A stretch of 64,000 nt of DNA from an uncultured Flavobacteriales bacterium. GTDB lineage: Bacteria; Bacteroidota; Bacteroidia; Flavobacteriales; Weeksellaceae. Positions 51,356 to 61,403 of this stretch are shown one piece after another. A model generated the notes under the pieces. That model did no database searches. It had not been told where the DNA came from and worked only from the letters and a program-made list of their open reading frames with translations. Position numbers and translations under genes: made by a program. Where the stretch lies: positions 1 to 64,000 of the forward strand of contig CALJKL010000002.1 in assembly GCA_937973555.1 (NCBI GenBank), given 5' to 3'. Each line of letters starts with the position of its first letter. The first letter of the stretch is position 1.

Positions 51356-51395
51356 GAGTTTTGCAAAAATAAACTTTTTGGAAAAATATTTTCAG

Positions 51396-51403
51396 TATTT
51401 TTG
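51396..51403 (+). promoter_or_regulatory. -7 promoter element (TATTTTTG) of the NDH-2 gene
   Basis: Exact TAnnTTTG, 9 nt before the ATG at 51413. It excludes the longer in-frame start at 51308. Confidence 0.5.
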
Positions 51404-51412
51404 TTATATGCT

Positions 51413-52675
51413 ATGGATAAGCGTGATAAAATAATTGTCATTGGTGGCGGTTTTGCAGGTTTGCAGTTTGCCCGAAAACTCAATGGAAAGGTTGGGAAAA
51501 AGGTAATTATGATTGATAAAGCCAATCACCATATGTTTCAGCCCTTATTTTATCAGGTAGCTTGTGGAAGAATAGAGCCCTCCAATATTTCTTTTCCGTT
51601 CAGAAAAATATTTCAACGTTCCAAAAATGTTCAGTTTAGAATGTCTGAAGTAAAAAAAATTCTTCCCGAAGAAAATAAAGTCATTACAGAAGACCATACC
51701 TTTCATTATGATAAATTGGTTATTGCTACAGGATGTAGTACCAATTTTTTTGGAAATCAGAAAATGGAGCGTTTAACTTTTGGAATGAAAAATACTCAAG
51801 AAGCGATATCCATCAGAAACCATATTCTCCTCACTTTTGAGAAACTTATCATAGAAAAAAGCAGTAGTGATGATGGAAACTGGAATATTGTAATAGTAGG
51901 TTCCGGACCAACAGGGGTGGAGCTGGCAGGAGCTTTTGCAGAGATGAAAAAAAATATTTTGCCAAGAGACTATCCAAGAATGAATTTTGAAGATCTAGAA
52001 ATTATTCTGATCAGTGCCACTTCAAAACCTCTGGCTAATATGAGTGAAGAATCTCAAAAAGAGTCAGAGAAATATTTGAAAGAATTGGGCGTGAAATTAA
52101 TTCTGGATGATTTAGTAATAGATTATGATGGAGATAAGGTTTTTCTGAAAGGAGGTAGTGTTATTCCAAGCAATAATGTGATATGGGCAGCTGGCGTAAG
52201 TGGAAATATCATAGAAGGGCTGTCTGAAGAATCTCTTAAAAACAATAGATATATCGTAGACCGATACAATAGGATAAAAGGATTAGACAATATTTTTGCC
52301 ATTGGTGATATAGCCTACATGGAAACACCATTATATCCTAAAGGCCATCCTCAGGTGGCTAACGTGGCTATTAATCAGGGAAAGAATTTGGCAAAAAATT
52401 TTCTTAGAACAGAAGAAAATTGGAGGGAATATGAATACGATGACAAAGGCAGTATGGCTACCATTGGAAAACATAAAGCAGTGGTAGATTTGCCAAAATT
52501 CAAATTTCAAGGTATTTTTGCATGGTATTTTTGGATGTTTCTCCATTTGATGCTGATTTTGAGTGTTCGAAATAAGCTTGCCGTTTTTTTCAATTGGCTG
52601 TGGAGTTATGTCAATAGAGATTCATCCTTACGTTTAATTATTTTACCTAATAAAAAAAATAATATCGAGCAATGA
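51413..52675 (+). CDS. type II NADH dehydrogenase-like FAD/NAD(P) oxidoreductase
   Basis: About 420 aa. N-terminal FAD-binding motif [17 protein letters not shown], the NAD-binding motif [20 protein letters not shown] (about 160-180), the [13 protein letters not shown] segment and a C-terminal hydrophobic region, [20 protein letters not shown], for membrane attachment. It transfers electrons from NADH to quinone without pumping. An alternative is another NADH:acceptor flavoprotein. The gene overlaps trmD by 4 bp (ATGA), an unusual gene pair, so the two are likely translated together. Confidence 0.9.
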   Translation: MDKRDKIIVIGGGFAGLQFARKLNGKVGKKVIMIDKANHHMFQPLFYQVACGRIEPSNISFPFRKIFQRSKNVQFRMSEVKKILPEENKVITEDHTFHYDKLVIATGCSTNFFGNQKMERLTFGMKNTQEAISIRNHILLTFEKLIIEKSSSDDGNWNIVIVGSGPTGVELAGAFAEMKKNILPRDYPRMNFEDLEIILISATSKPLANMSEESQKESEKYLKELGVKLILDDLVIDYDGDKVFLKGGSVIPSNNVIWAAGVSGNIIEGLSEESLKNNRYIVDRYNRIKGLDNIFAIGDIAYMETPLYPKGHPQVANVAINQGKNLAKNFLRTEENWREYEYDDKGSMATIGKHKAVVDLPKFKFQGIFAWYFWMFLHLMLILSVRNKLAVFFNWLWSYVNRDSSLRLIILPNKKNNIEQ

Positions 52676-53352
52676 GAATAGATATTATAAGTGCAGTGCC
52701 AGATTTGATGGAGAGTCCATTCAAAACCTCAATTTTGAAACGTGCAATGGAAAAAGGATTGGCAGAAGTTCATTTTCACAATGTTCGAGATTTTGCCTTT
52801 AACAAGCATCGTCAGATAGATGATACCGTCTATGGAGGCGGTGCCGGAATGGTGATGATGATAGAACCTTTGGATTTGTGCATTTCTCAACTGAAGTCTG
52901 AGAGAGAATATGATGATATCATCTATCTTACCCCAGATGGAGAAACTTTTAATCAAAAAATAGCCAATGCTTATTCTTTGAAAAAAAACCTGATCTTTTT
53001 GTGTGGCCATTATAAAGGCATAGACCAAAGACTTAGAGATTTGCATATTACCCGTGAGATTTCTATTGGAGATTTCGTGTTAACGGGTGGAGAATTGGCA
53101 GCCTGCGTATTGGCAGATGCCATTATAAGACTTCTTCCTGGGGTTTTGAATGATGAACAAAGTGCATTGACGGATAGTTTTCAAGATAACCTGCTTTCTC
53201 CGCCTATTTATACCAAACCAGAAGAATATAAAGGAATGAGGGTTCCTGAAGTACTTTTGAGCGGTAATTTTGGAAAAATAGAAGAATGGCGTCATGACAA
53301 AGCCATTGAAGCAACAAAGTTAAAACGACCTGATTTATTAAAAGATTTTTAA
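52672..53352 (+). CDS. trmD: tRNA (guanine37-N1)-methyltransferase
   Basis: 226 aa. A SPOUT-fold enzyme that makes m1G37, with S-adenosylmethionine. Signatures: [34 protein letters not shown] and [20 protein letters not shown], the last forming the knot. The segment [20 protein letters not shown] is also typical. Usually trmD is with rpsP, rimM and rplS, but here it follows NDH-2 directly, with a 4-bp overlap. Confidence 0.96.
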   Translation: MRIDIISAVPDLMESPFKTSILKRAMEKGLAEVHFHNVRDFAFNKHRQIDDTVYGGGAGMVMMIEPLDLCISQLKSEREYDDIIYLTPDGETFNQKIANAYSLKKNLIFLCGHYKGIDQRLRDLHITREISIGDFVLTGGELAACVLADAIIRLLPGVLNDEQSALTDSFQDNLLSPPIYTKPEEYKGMRVPEVLLSGNFGKIEEWRHDKAIEATKLKRPDLLKDF

Positions 53353-53407
53353 AAATAATAAATATTTTTCATTAAATTTGCAATCTAATAAAATGTTAGG
53401 TTGAGGC

Positions 53408-54367
53408 ATGGGGAATTTTTTGAATAAAGAATTGATAATGTTCTATAATGTAGAAAATTTATTCTCTCCGGATCCTAAACCCCAACATATATTAGATCCT
53501 ACGATTTCGGGATTTAGAAATTGGGATGAAAAAAAGTATCAGAACAAACTTCACAAAATTGCCAATGTTTTTAGGCTGATAGAAGAAAAAGAGGCTGTAT
53601 TGCCTATGATTATTGGCTTGGCGGAAGTTTTTGAAGAGGGAAATTTGAAAGATTTGGTTGCCCTAAATCCTTTTAAAGAAAATTTCGGCATAGTGCATTA
53701 TGATTCTTTAGATGAAAGAGGAGTAGATACGGCTCTTTTATATGATAAAAGAAAACTACAGTTGATAGACTCGGAGCCTATTTCTTTTGTCTTTGAAAAT
53801 GGACCGCAATGCCGAGAAAATTTTGATACAACAAGAGACGTTCTTTTTTGCAAATTGAAATTTAATGAAGAAATTATTAATGTTTTCGTCATGCATCTTC
53901 CCTCTAAAAGAGATAAAGATATCAATAGTCCAAAACGAGATTTCATCATTGATTCAATAAGAAATAGGATACTAAAACGATATAAAGATTCTGGAGAAGC
54001 AATAATAATTTGCGGAGATTTTAATGAAAATCCTTTAGAAAAGAATCTTAATAAGCTTTTGTATGATGAAGAAGATGTTCAAATTTTTGAAAATCCTTAT
54101 GTAGAATTATATCAAAACAAAGTATATTCTACTTTTCATTACAAGGAAGGATTGCTTTTTGATCAGATTTTTCTTTCCAAACACTTTTTTCATTCTGCTT
54201 TTTCTTTGAATTATGAAAAAGCTACAGTGTTTAATTCTGAGAAAATTAGTGTCTGGAACAAAAAATACAAAAACAGGCCTTACCGCACATATGCAGGGAC
54301 AAGATACCTTGGAGGCTATAGCGACCATTATCCTGTATTTGTAGAATTAAGAAGAAAAAATATATAA
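53408..54367 (+). CDS. endonuclease/exonuclease/phosphatase-family protein
   Basis: 319 aa with the EEP fold: MFYNVENLFSPDPKP (about 11-25), IGLAEVFEEGNL (catalytic Glu), VFVMHLPSKRDKD, IIICGDFNENPLE (catalytic DxN) and the C-terminal GYSDHYPVFVEL (SDH). Phosphate-ester bonds in nucleic acids or small molecules are possible substrates; the true one is unknown. No signal peptide. A TAAATTTG promoter element lies at 53373-53380. Confidence 0.88.
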   Translation: MGNFLNKELIMFYNVENLFSPDPKPQHILDPTISGFRNWDEKKYQNKLHKIANVFRLIEEKEAVLPMIIGLAEVFEEGNLKDLVALNPFKENFGIVHYDSLDERGVDTALLYDKRKLQLIDSEPISFVFENGPQCRENFDTTRDVLFCKLKFNEEIINVFVMHLPSKRDKDINSPKRDFIIDSIRNRILKRYKDSGEAIIICGDFNENPLEKNLNKLLYDEEDVQIFENPYVELYQNKVYSTFHYKEGLLFDQIFLSKHFFHSAFSLNYEKATVFNSEKISVWNKKYKNRPYRTYAGTRYLGGYSDHYPVFVELRRKNI

Positions 54368-54386
54368 TTAAATAATTGAATAATAT

Positions 54387-54857
54387 ATGAAAAGCTTTAC
54401 AGAAGTAGGTTACAAATTAGATGCAATTGATAAAAAAATCATTTATATGTTGATGGATAATGCCAAAACATCTTTGGCGCATATTTCCAAAAATATCGGT
54501 ATCTCTACTACGGCAGTACATCAAAGAATAAAAAAACTGGAGAATGCCGGAGTTATAGAAAACTCGGTATCTTTCCTTAATCCTAGAAAAATAGGATATA
54601 AAGTGGTTTCCTATATTGGTGTATTTATGGATCAGCCAAGCCATTTCCAAGACCTTATTAAATCCCTTAATGAAATTAATGAGATTGTAGAAGCACACTA
54701 TACCACAGGAAATTATACTGTTTTCTTAAAAGTGCTTTGTATAGACAATGACCACTTGATGCAGATTTTAAGTAAAATTCAGAAACAAAAAGGCGTTATT
54801 AGAACAGAAACTTTTATATCTTTGGAACAGAGTATCAACAGACAATTAAAAGTTTAA
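54387..54857 (+). CDS. Lrp/AsnC-family transcriptional regulator
   Basis: 156 aa. An N-terminal winged HTH (about 10-60, LDAIDKKIIYMLMDNAKTSL, then ISTTAVHQRIKKLENAGVI) is followed by a RAM ligand-binding domain (about 75-145, KVVSYIGVFMDQPSHF and VEAHYTTGNYTVFLKVLC). Typical members sense amino acids. It is 4 bp upstream of deoC and only 19 bp after the EEP gene, so it belongs to one transcript with both. The ligand is unknown. Confidence 0.9.
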   Translation: MKSFTEVGYKLDAIDKKIIYMLMDNAKTSLAHISKNIGISTTAVHQRIKKLENAGVIENSVSFLNPRKIGYKVVSYIGVFMDQPSHFQDLIKSLNEINEIVEAHYTTGNYTVFLKVLCIDNDHLMQILSKIQKQKGVIRTETFISLEQSINRQLKV

Positions 54858-54861
54858 CGTC

Positions 54862-55605
54862 ATGAAAATCAGCACTTATCTAGACTCTACTTACCTCAAG
54901 ACACCTACACAATCGGGTCTATCAGAGAAAGATACGCTAGAGAAAGTATTAGATCTTACCCAGGAAGCTATAGATAATGACTTCTTTTCGGTAATGATTA
55001 GACCAGATTATGTAAAAAAGGTAAGAGATTTTATATCTGAAAAACAAGCAGATGTAAAGATTGGGACAGTAATTGGCTTCCATGAAGGTACCTATTCTAC
55101 TGAGCATAAATTAGAGGAAGCCCAAAAGGCTATAGAGGATGGAGTAGACGAATTAGATTTTGTCATCAATTATGAAGCCTACAAAAATGGCGATATAGAC
55201 TTGGTGAAAAATGAATTCGTGAAGGGCACTAAACTTTGTTTGGACAATAGTAAAATAGCTAAATGGATTATAGAAATTGCAGCGCTTACAGATGAGCAGA
55301 TTGCAGATTTTACGAAAAAGATTTCTATTTGGGCAGAAGAAAACTTCAAGGCTGAAGATTTAGGAAGAATCTTTGTAAAATCCTCTACAGGGTTCTATAA
55401 AACAGAAGGTGGAAAACCAAACGGAGCTACGGTAGAAGGCATTAAAATTATGCTGGCCAACGCGGGTAAATTGCCTGTAAAAGCGGCGGGCGGAATAAAA
55501 AATCCGCAAGAAGCCGAATTTATGATAAACCTTGGCATAAAAAGGATAGGAACTTCTTCTGCCAAAAGTTTAATTAACGATGATGAAATTACTGATGGGT
55601 ATTAA
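54862..55605 (+). CDS. deoC: deoxyribose-phosphate aldolase
   Basis: 247 aa. Cleaves 2-deoxyribose-5-phosphate into acetaldehyde and glyceraldehyde-3-phosphate in nucleoside breakdown. Motifs: VKIGTVIGFHEGTYSTEHKL (about 70-90), VDELDFVINYEA and the catalytic Lys of FVKSSTGFYKTEGGKPNG, with KAAGGIKNPQEAE (second Lys). A strong terminator follows. Close linkage to the Lrp-type gene suggests control by it. Confidence 0.95.
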   Translation: MKISTYLDSTYLKTPTQSGLSEKDTLEKVLDLTQEAIDNDFFSVMIRPDYVKKVRDFISEKQADVKIGTVIGFHEGTYSTEHKLEEAQKAIEDGVDELDFVINYEAYKNGDIDLVKNEFVKGTKLCLDNSKIAKWIIEIAALTDEQIADFTKKISIWAEENFKAEDLGRIFVKSSTGFYKTEGGKPNGATVEGIKIMLANAGKLPVKAAGGIKNPQEAEFMINLGIKRIGTSSAKSLINDDEITDGY

Positions 55606-55630
55606 TTCCACAGATATAATGAAATTAAAA

Positions 55631-55658
55631 AAAACTCCGATTCTGTCGGAGTTTTTTT
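55631..55658 (+). terminator. intrinsic terminator of the Lrp-deoC transcript
   Basis: Stem AAACTCCGA / TCGGAGTTT with loop TTCTG and a T-run. Confidence 0.88.
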
Positions 55659-55708
55659 ATGGGCGAATTTAATAGAAATTCTGATGGATGAAATTCTAAT
55701 ATCCAATA

Positions 55709-56563
55709 TTATCCATTGTTTTGCCATTCTTCCTTATATTCTGATGGCGTTTTATTGAGGTATTTTTTGAACAGTCTATTAAAATAAGTTACATTGTTAA
55801 AACCATTGTTATAGCAGCTTTCTGCCACACTTTTATCTTGAATCAGAAAGGTGCAGGCTTTATCTATCCGGTATCGGTTTACGAATTCGGTAAATGTAAT
55901 CTGGGTAGTCTTTTTAAAAAAATTACAAAATGCAGGCAAGGTAAGATTAGAAAGTTGAGCTACTACGGCAATGTCTATTTCCTTGTGATAATTTTTTTCT
56001 ACATAAGTAAAGATGGTTTCCAGGCGTTCTCTGTTTTTTTTGATAAAAGTATAAGGCAATACTTCTGCATTCAGCAGTGTATATTCATTGTTTTCGGCTA
56101 ATTCCTGAAGGATTTCTAAAAGTAGAAGGTAACGTTTGGTGTTTTCGGTTTCCAGTAATTGATATAGTTTAGGCAGAATTTTATTTTTAACCTCGCTTCC
56201 AAAACTTATCCCAAATCTAGACATGGAAATCATTTTGTTAATCAGATTAAATTCTTTCAAATTTTGAGGAAAATTGATAATTTCCTGCTTAAACTGTACC
56301 ACTATCTCTTCATGAGGATCTATTGCATTCATCCCAAAACCTGAATGGGGAACATTAGAGCCAATCAGTACCAAATCACCATTATTTATGATGCTCTTAT
56401 GATAGCCAACGTGCCTTGTTCCTGATCCATCAACTACGCACACCAATTCTATTTCCGGATGGTAATGGTATTCCCATTTTAATTGTTCAACAGGTGAATC
56501 TAAATGTAATACTCTAAAACAAGAATTGTTGTCTGGTTTTATGTTTTCGTAGCTTACTTTCAT
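55709..56563 (-). CDS. AraC-family regulator of the GH37/GH65 locus
   Basis: 284 aa. The N-terminal cupin-type sensor domain (about 10-110) includes WEYHYHPEIELVCVVDGSGT and VLIGSNVPHSGFG. The C-terminal AraC double HTH (about 185-284) includes EIDIAVVAQLSNLTLPAFCN, then FTEFVNRYRIDKACTFL and YFNRLFKKYLNKTPSEYK. It is divergent from the MFS-GH37-GH65 operon, with 119 bp between the two starts, so it probably senses the sugar or a product. A TATATTTG -7 element at 56585-56592 (minus) is 21 nt before its start. Confidence 0.92.
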   Translation of the reverse strand: MKVSYENIKPDNNSCFRVLHLDSPVEQLKWEYHYHPEIELVCVVDGSGTRHVGYHKSIINNGDLVLIGSNVPHSGFGMNAIDPHEEIVVQFKQEIINFPQNLKEFNLINKMISMSRFGISFGSEVKNKILPKLYQLLETENTKRYLLLLEILQELAENNEYTLLNAEVLPYTFIKKNRERLETIFTYVEKNYHKEIDIAVVAQLSNLTLPAFCNFFKKTTQITFTEFVNRYRIDKACTFLIQDKSVAESCYNNGFNNVTYFNRLFKKYLNKTPSEYKEEWQNNG

Positions 56564-56619
56564 TCAATTAATTATTATGTTAAACAAATATAGTATTTTG
56601 TATTAATATTGTTCAATCA

Positions 56620-56627
56620 TATATTTA
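56620..56627 (+). promoter_or_regulatory. candidate promoter of the MFS-GH37-GH65 operon
   Basis: The element TATATTTA is one base from TAnnTTTG. A TTTG at 56597-56600 lies 19 bp upstream of it, a good -33 match. It overlaps the divergent AraC promoter region. Confidence 0.5.
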
Positions 56628-56682
56628 CTGTGTTTAATTTAGATATATCTATTGGTAATAATTTTATCCAAGAAAATATACT

Positions 56683-57906
56683 ATGGAAACCAACAAGATA
56701 AAAATTTCTCTTTTTCTTAATTATTTTGTTTTTGCAATACTGCTTAATTCTGTTGGAACAGTAATCCTAAAAGTACAGCAGAATTTTGATATTTCCAAAG
56801 CTCATGCAAGTTATTTGGAAGGCTTCAAAGATCTTCCGATTGCAATTTGCTCTTTTTTACTGGCTTCCTTTCTTCCCAAAATTGGGATTAAGAGGTCTAT
56901 GCTTATCGCATTATCAATAGTATCTGCTATGTGCTTCATTATGCCTTTTGCTAATGCGTTTTGGTATTTCAAAATCTTGTTTATGTCTGTGGGGATTTCA
57001 TTTGCACTGATCAAAATATCGGTTTTTACTTCCATAGGATTGGTAACAAATTCAGAAAAAGAACATGCAAGTTTTATGGGTTTTCTGGAAGGCTTTTTCA
57101 TGGTTGGCGTATTGTCCGGAAATTTGCTTTTCAGTCTTTTTATGAATGATACGGATCTTAAATCCCGTTCATGGCTTAATGTTTATTGGATTTTAGGAGC
57201 CATGTCTTTATTGTCGTTTTTTTTCCTTCTGTTTTCAGATTTAAATGAAACTGAAGCCAAAAGAGGACAAAATACTTTGATGGATGATGTTAAAAACAGT
57301 CTGCTTCTTTTCCAATACAGAAAAGTATTGTTTTTTCTTCTATGTGCATTTCTTTTTGTTTTGGTAGAGCAAAGTTTTCAAACCTGGACGCCCACTTTCT
57401 ATAATCAAATCCTGAAAGTGCCTACAAGTATGGGGATTCAGGCGGGAGCAGTCCTGGCAGGCACCTTTGCTTTGGGCAGGTTCTTGTCCGGCTTTTTTTC
57501 TAGAAAATACAATTGGATTTCCATAGTCTCTTTCTGTATCGTCGGTTTTGCGGTGAGCATTATTTTGGTACTTCCTCTTACCAATAATGTGAAAATTCAG
57601 GAAGCTACAACATGGTTCAATGCACCTTTGGTGGTATATCTGTTTCCATTAATGGGGATTTTTTTATCACCCATCTACCCCAGTATCAATTCGGTAATTC
57701 TGGCTTCCATCCCGAAATATATGCACAGTTCTATGTCTGGGCTTATTGTAGTTTTTTCTGCAATTGGGGGCACTTTAGGCTCTATGATTACAGGTTTTGT
57801 ATTTCAGGAATTTAGTGGGCAAAGGGCTTTTTATTTATCTCTGATTCCGCTTTCCCTTTTGCTGGTTTCTGCCGTAGCAATGAGTAAAATAAAAATAAAA
57901 AATTAG
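56683..57906 (+). CDS. MFS transporter of the disaccharide locus
   Basis: A 407-aa, 12-helix MFS protein. It lacks the sugar-porter signatures of the 49128 gene, so it belongs to another MFS branch. Features include LNSVGTVILKVQQNFDISKA (helix 1 and loop), DLPIAICSFLLASFLPKIG, MGFLEGFFMVGVLSGNLLFS and PSINSVILASIPKYMHSSMSG. The gene is 5 bp upstream of the trehalase, so it most likely brings the trehalase substrate into the cytoplasm. The substrate call rests on gene order. Confidence 0.86.
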   Translation: METNKIKISLFLNYFVFAILLNSVGTVILKVQQNFDISKAHASYLEGFKDLPIAICSFLLASFLPKIGIKRSMLIALSIVSAMCFIMPFANAFWYFKILFMSVGISFALIKISVFTSIGLVTNSEKEHASFMGFLEGFFMVGVLSGNLLFSLFMNDTDLKSRSWLNVYWILGAMSLLSFFFLLFSDLNETEAKRGQNTLMDDVKNSLLLFQYRKVLFFLLCAFLFVLVEQSFQTWTPTFYNQILKVPTSMGIQAGAVLAGTFALGRFLSGFFSRKYNWISIVSFCIVGFAVSIILVLPLTNNVKIQEATTWFNAPLVVYLFPLMGIFLSPIYPSINSVILASIPKYMHSSMSGLIVVFSAIGGTLGSMITGFVFQEFSGQRAFYLSLIPLSLLLVSAVAMSKIKIKN

Positions 57907-57911
57907 TAAAA

Positions 57912-59387
57912 ATGAGCAAGTTGGTATACATCAGTGAGTTTCAGGAATTGTTTGATCTTGTGCAGAGAACTCATTTGTTTGAGGATCAAAAGACAATGGC
58001 AGACGCTTATCCTTTAGAAGATATTTCGGTAATTAATGAAAAGTTTAATCTTCAAAAAAACAATAAGGATTTTGACCTGAAAAAATTTGTTTCCCAATAT
58101 TTCAGTTTTAATGAAAATGTAGAAACAGAATCTAGAGAAACCCTTTCTATTGATAAACATATTGAAAAATTATGGGACGAACTTTCTAGAAAGGCTTCAG
58201 AAAACAAAGGGACATTAATTGGTTTGCCAAAGCCTTATCTTGTTCCAGGTGGGAGGTTTGACGAATTTTTTTATTGGGACAGCTATTTTGTGATGTTGGG
58301 CTTACAGGTAAGTGGACGGATTTCGCAAATGAAAGATATTATAGATAATTGTGCCTTTCTTATTAATGAATATGGCTTTGTACCCAATGCAAACCGCTCT
58401 TATTTTCTTACCCGTTCACAGCCGCCATTCTTCTCACTCATGTTAGAACTCTATGCTGAAACGATAAATAATGAAGATTTTATCCAAGAATATATTCCGG
58501 AATTGGAAAAAGAATATGCCTATTGGATGGATGGTATTGAAAATCTAGATTATAAAAGTGCATGTAATAAAGTAGTAAAACTTTCAGACGGATCTGTACT
58601 TAATAGGTATTGTGATACGAGCAATGAGCCAAGGTATGAAAGCTACATGATTGATATAGACCATGCTAAAGAATCGCAAAACAGAGAATTCATGAAAGCT
58701 GTAAGATCTGCGTGCGAATCTGGTTGGGATTTTTCGAGCAGATGGTTTGCAGATGGAAAAAACATCAATTCTGTTGAAACTCATCTTATCCTTCCGATTG
58801 ATCTCAATTGCCTGATGTGGAATTTAGAGAATGTTTTGGCAAAGGCTTATTCAATGCTTGACAACAAAAAAGCAGAATTTTACTCAGAAAAAGCAGATGA
58901 AAGAAAAGCTGCAATCAACAAATTCTTTTGGGACGAGGATAAAGAAAACTTTTTCGACTATCAGTTTATCAATCAAAAAACTAAAGAAATAGAATCTATT
59001 GCATGTATTTTTCCACTGTATTTTAACTTGGTCAATAAAAATAAGGCAGAAAAAGTGATGAAGGCATTAGAAGATAGATTTTTAAAACCCGGAGGACTTA
59101 TTACGACCAACCTTTTTACCGGGCAGCAATGGGATGCTCCAAACGGGTGGGCACCTTCTCAATGGATGGCTTATGTTGCCATGAAGAAATATCATTTTGA
59201 TGATTTTGCGAAAAAAATTAAAAACAATTGGTGCAGCAATATCGATAGGGTTTATGAAAATACCCATAAACTAATGGAAAAATATAATGTCATCGACATT
59301 GAATCAAAAGCTGGAGGAGGCGAATATCCCAACCAAGATGGTTTTGGATGGACAAATGCTGTATATATTAAAATGAAATCTCTTTAA
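57912..59387 (+). CDS. treF: cytoplasmic GH37 trehalase
   Basis: 491 aa with no signal peptide, so cytoplasmic. Trehalase splits alpha,alpha-trehalose into two glucose. Signature 1 is PGGRFDEFFYWDSY (112-125). Signature 2 is QWDAPNGWAP (406-415). The catalytic acid Asp273 is in SGWDFSSRW and the catalytic base Glu471 in GGGEYPNQDGFGW, by comparison with E. coli Tre37A. It starts 5 bp after the MFS gene and ends 1 bp before the GH65 gene. The symbol reflects the cytoplasmic form; Tre37A is the periplasmic TreA type. Confidence 0.93.
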   Translation: MSKLVYISEFQELFDLVQRTHLFEDQKTMADAYPLEDISVINEKFNLQKNNKDFDLKKFVSQYFSFNENVETESRETLSIDKHIEKLWDELSRKASENKGTLIGLPKPYLVPGGRFDEFFYWDSYFVMLGLQVSGRISQMKDIIDNCAFLINEYGFVPNANRSYFLTRSQPPFFSLMLELYAETINNEDFIQEYIPELEKEYAYWMDGIENLDYKSACNKVVKLSDGSVLNRYCDTSNEPRYESYMIDIDHAKESQNREFMKAVRSACESGWDFSSRWFADGKNINSVETHLILPIDLNCLMWNLENVLAKAYSMLDNKKAEFYSEKADERKAAINKFFWDEDKENFFDYQFINQKTKEIESIACIFPLYFNLVNKNKAEKVMKALEDRFLKPGGLITTNLFTGQQWDAPNGWAPSQWMAYVAMKKYHFDDFAKKIKNNWCSNIDRVYENTHKLMEKYNVIDIESKAGGGEYPNQDGFGWTNAVYIKMKSL

Positions 59388-59388
59388 T

Positions 59389-61392
59389 ATGAAATTCAAA
59401 ATATCATTATTCTTTGCCTTTATAATCAATTTAAGTTTCGCTCAATCAGATGAGTGGACACTCTTTGCAGATAAAAGAGATTTTTATAATGGGGTGTCTA
59501 TGGCTAATGGCCAAATCGGTATTGTAACGGATGATACTCCGCTGAGAACCAAAGCAGTGATTTTGGGAGGTGTTTATGAATTCGGGAAAGATGGTGTAAG
59601 TAAAATTGTGCAGGGTATAGAATTTCTTAATATCAATTTATCGATAAACGGAGAAGAAATCTCCGGAAATAATATCCAAAACTGGGAACAACGTATTTAT
59701 ATGAAAGAAGGTTATAGTACTACTTCTTTTCAATTTAAACATTTGGCAAAAATTAAATATTCCATCCTTGCCAATCGGGCTTTGCCTTATTCTGCAATGG
59801 CTATTGTAGAAATAGAACCTTTATCAGATATAGACGTTTTGGCAATTAATCAAATGAATGTTCCCGACGAATTAAAAGAAGCTAAGAATAAATTTCAGGT
59901 TTTAAAAGACAATGAATTTAGAATGCCTATTTATGAAACCACTGCCAAAACGCTCTTTGGTAAATATGCTGTAGCAGCAGCCACTACTTTTCTTTTTGAT
60001 CAAGAAAAAGAAGAATTGAAAGAGACCAATTTAGGGGTAGGATTTTCAAAGAAATTATTAAAAGGAAAAAGATACCGGTTTTCTGTAGCCGGGGGAATCT
60101 GCACTTCTAAGGATTTTAGCAATCCAACGAGCGAGGCAGAACGACAAGCCATCTACGCTATGCAGGAAGGTACAGAATCTCTTTTATATAAACATAAAAA
60201 CGCATGGGCTAATCTTTGGAAAAATGGAGATATTCAAATCGAAGGTGATTTGGATGCACAACAAAGAGTCCGCTTTGCCTTATTTAATTTGTATTCTTTT
60301 ATTAGAGCAAATTCTAGACAAAGTATTTCTCCTATGGGGCTTTCGTCTCAAGGGTATAATGGCCATGTTTTTTGGGATTCTGAACTGTGGATGTATCCTG
60401 TCTTTCTGGCATTGCAACCCGAAATGGCAAAATCTTGCCTCGATTACCGTTTAGACAGACTTCCTATGGCGAAAAAGAAGGCGCAAATTTATGGATATGA
60501 AGGGGCCATGTACCCTTGGGAATCAGACGATACAGGAGATGAAGCTACGCCTACTTGGGCTTTAACAGGGGTTTTTGAACAGCATATAACTGCAGATGTA
60601 GCCATCGCTTTTTGGAATTATTATTCCGCAACTCAAGATAAAAAATTTTTAGAGGAAAGCTGGGGAGTGTTGAAAGAAACTGCAGATTTTTGGGTGAGCA
60701 GAGTTGTGAAAAACATTGATGGCAGCTATTCCATAAAAAATGTGGTTGGAGCAGACGAATACGCACAGCATATAGACGACAATGCTTTTACCAATGGTTC
60801 TGCAATAGAAGCTCTGAGAAATACAATAAAAGCCGCAAAAATCCTGAATTTTCCAATTGACAGCAAATGGCAGGAGGTTGCCGATAAAATCCGAATCCTT
60901 AAAAAAGATGGTATTACGATGGAGTATGACGGATATTCTGGGCAAACCATTAAACAGGCTGATGCCAATCTACTGGCATATCCTCTTCATGTTATTACGG
61001 ATAAAAATCAGATCGAAAAAGACTTGAATTATTATGCCGAAAAAGTGGATAAAAAAGATGGCCCTGCTATGGCACATGGTATTCTTTCGGTAATGTATTC
61101 AAAACTCGGCAATGAAGAAAAAGCATATGATCATTTCGTAAAATCTTATTTGCCTAATAGCCGGCCTCCTTTCAATGTGTTTTCGGAATCTGCTAATAGC
61201 AACAATCCTTATTTTGCTACAGGCGCAGGGGCCATGCTACAGGCGGTAATCTATGGTTTTGGGGGTGTTGAAATCACAGATAACGGCTTTGTGCAAGGCA
61301 AAAGCCAGTTGCCAAAGAAATGGAAATCTTTGATAATTAAAGGTTTGGGGAAAAATAATGAAACTATTGAAGTGAAAAACAATAAATTTTAA
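59389..61392 (+). CDS. secreted GH65 alpha-glucoside hydrolase (kojibiose or trehalose type)
   Basis: 667 aa with signal peptide MKFKISLFFAFIINLSFAQ. The (alpha/alpha)6 domain includes GHVFWDSELWMYPVF and YEGAMYPWESDDTGDE. The catalytic acid is Glu457 in VVGADEYAQHIDD. A second Glu, Glu600 in FNVFSESANSNNPYF, is placed like the general base of hydrolytic GH65 enzymes. GH65 phosphorylases lack this base and bind phosphate there. A characterised relative, F. johnsoniae FjGH65A, hydrolyses kojibiose; I recall its catalytic pair as E472/E616, spaced 144 residues, against 143 here. A hydrolase is therefore likely. Export suggests a periplasmic or surface role, with the cytoplasmic trehalase as partner. 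Confidence 0.88.
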   Translation: MKFKISLFFAFIINLSFAQSDEWTLFADKRDFYNGVSMANGQIGIVTDDTPLRTKAVILGGVYEFGKDGVSKIVQGIEFLNINLSINGEEISGNNIQNWEQRIYMKEGYSTTSFQFKHLAKIKYSILANRALPYSAMAIVEIEPLSDIDVLAINQMNVPDELKEAKNKFQVLKDNEFRMPIYETTAKTLFGKYAVAAATTFLFDQEKEELKETNLGVGFSKKLLKGKRYRFSVAGGICTSKDFSNPTSEAERQAIYAMQEGTESLLYKHKNAWANLWKNGDIQIEGDLDAQQRVRFALFNLYSFIRANSRQSISPMGLSSQGYNGHVFWDSELWMYPVFLALQPEMAKSCLDYRLDRLPMAKKKAQIYGYEGAMYPWESDDTGDEATPTWALTGVFEQHITADVAIAFWNYYSATQDKKFLEESWGVLKETADFWVSRVVKNIDGSYSIKNVVGADEYAQHIDDNAFTNGSAIEALRNTIKAAKILNFPIDSKWQEVADKIRILKKDGITMEYDGYSGQTIKQADANLLAYPLHVITDKNQIEKDLNYYAEKVDKKDGPAMAHGILSVMYSKLGNEEKAYDHFVKSYLPNSRPPFNVFSESANSNNPYFATGAGAMLQAVIYGFGGVEITDNGFVQGKSQLPKKWKSLIIKGLGKNNETIEVKNNKF

Positions 61393-61403
61393 AGGACATC
61401 TCC

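Noticed and set aside
51308..51412. 35-residue N-terminal extension of the NDH-2 gene
   Set aside because: It crosses the promoter region and the start of the divergent GH25 gene; the FAD motif fits the ATG at 51413.
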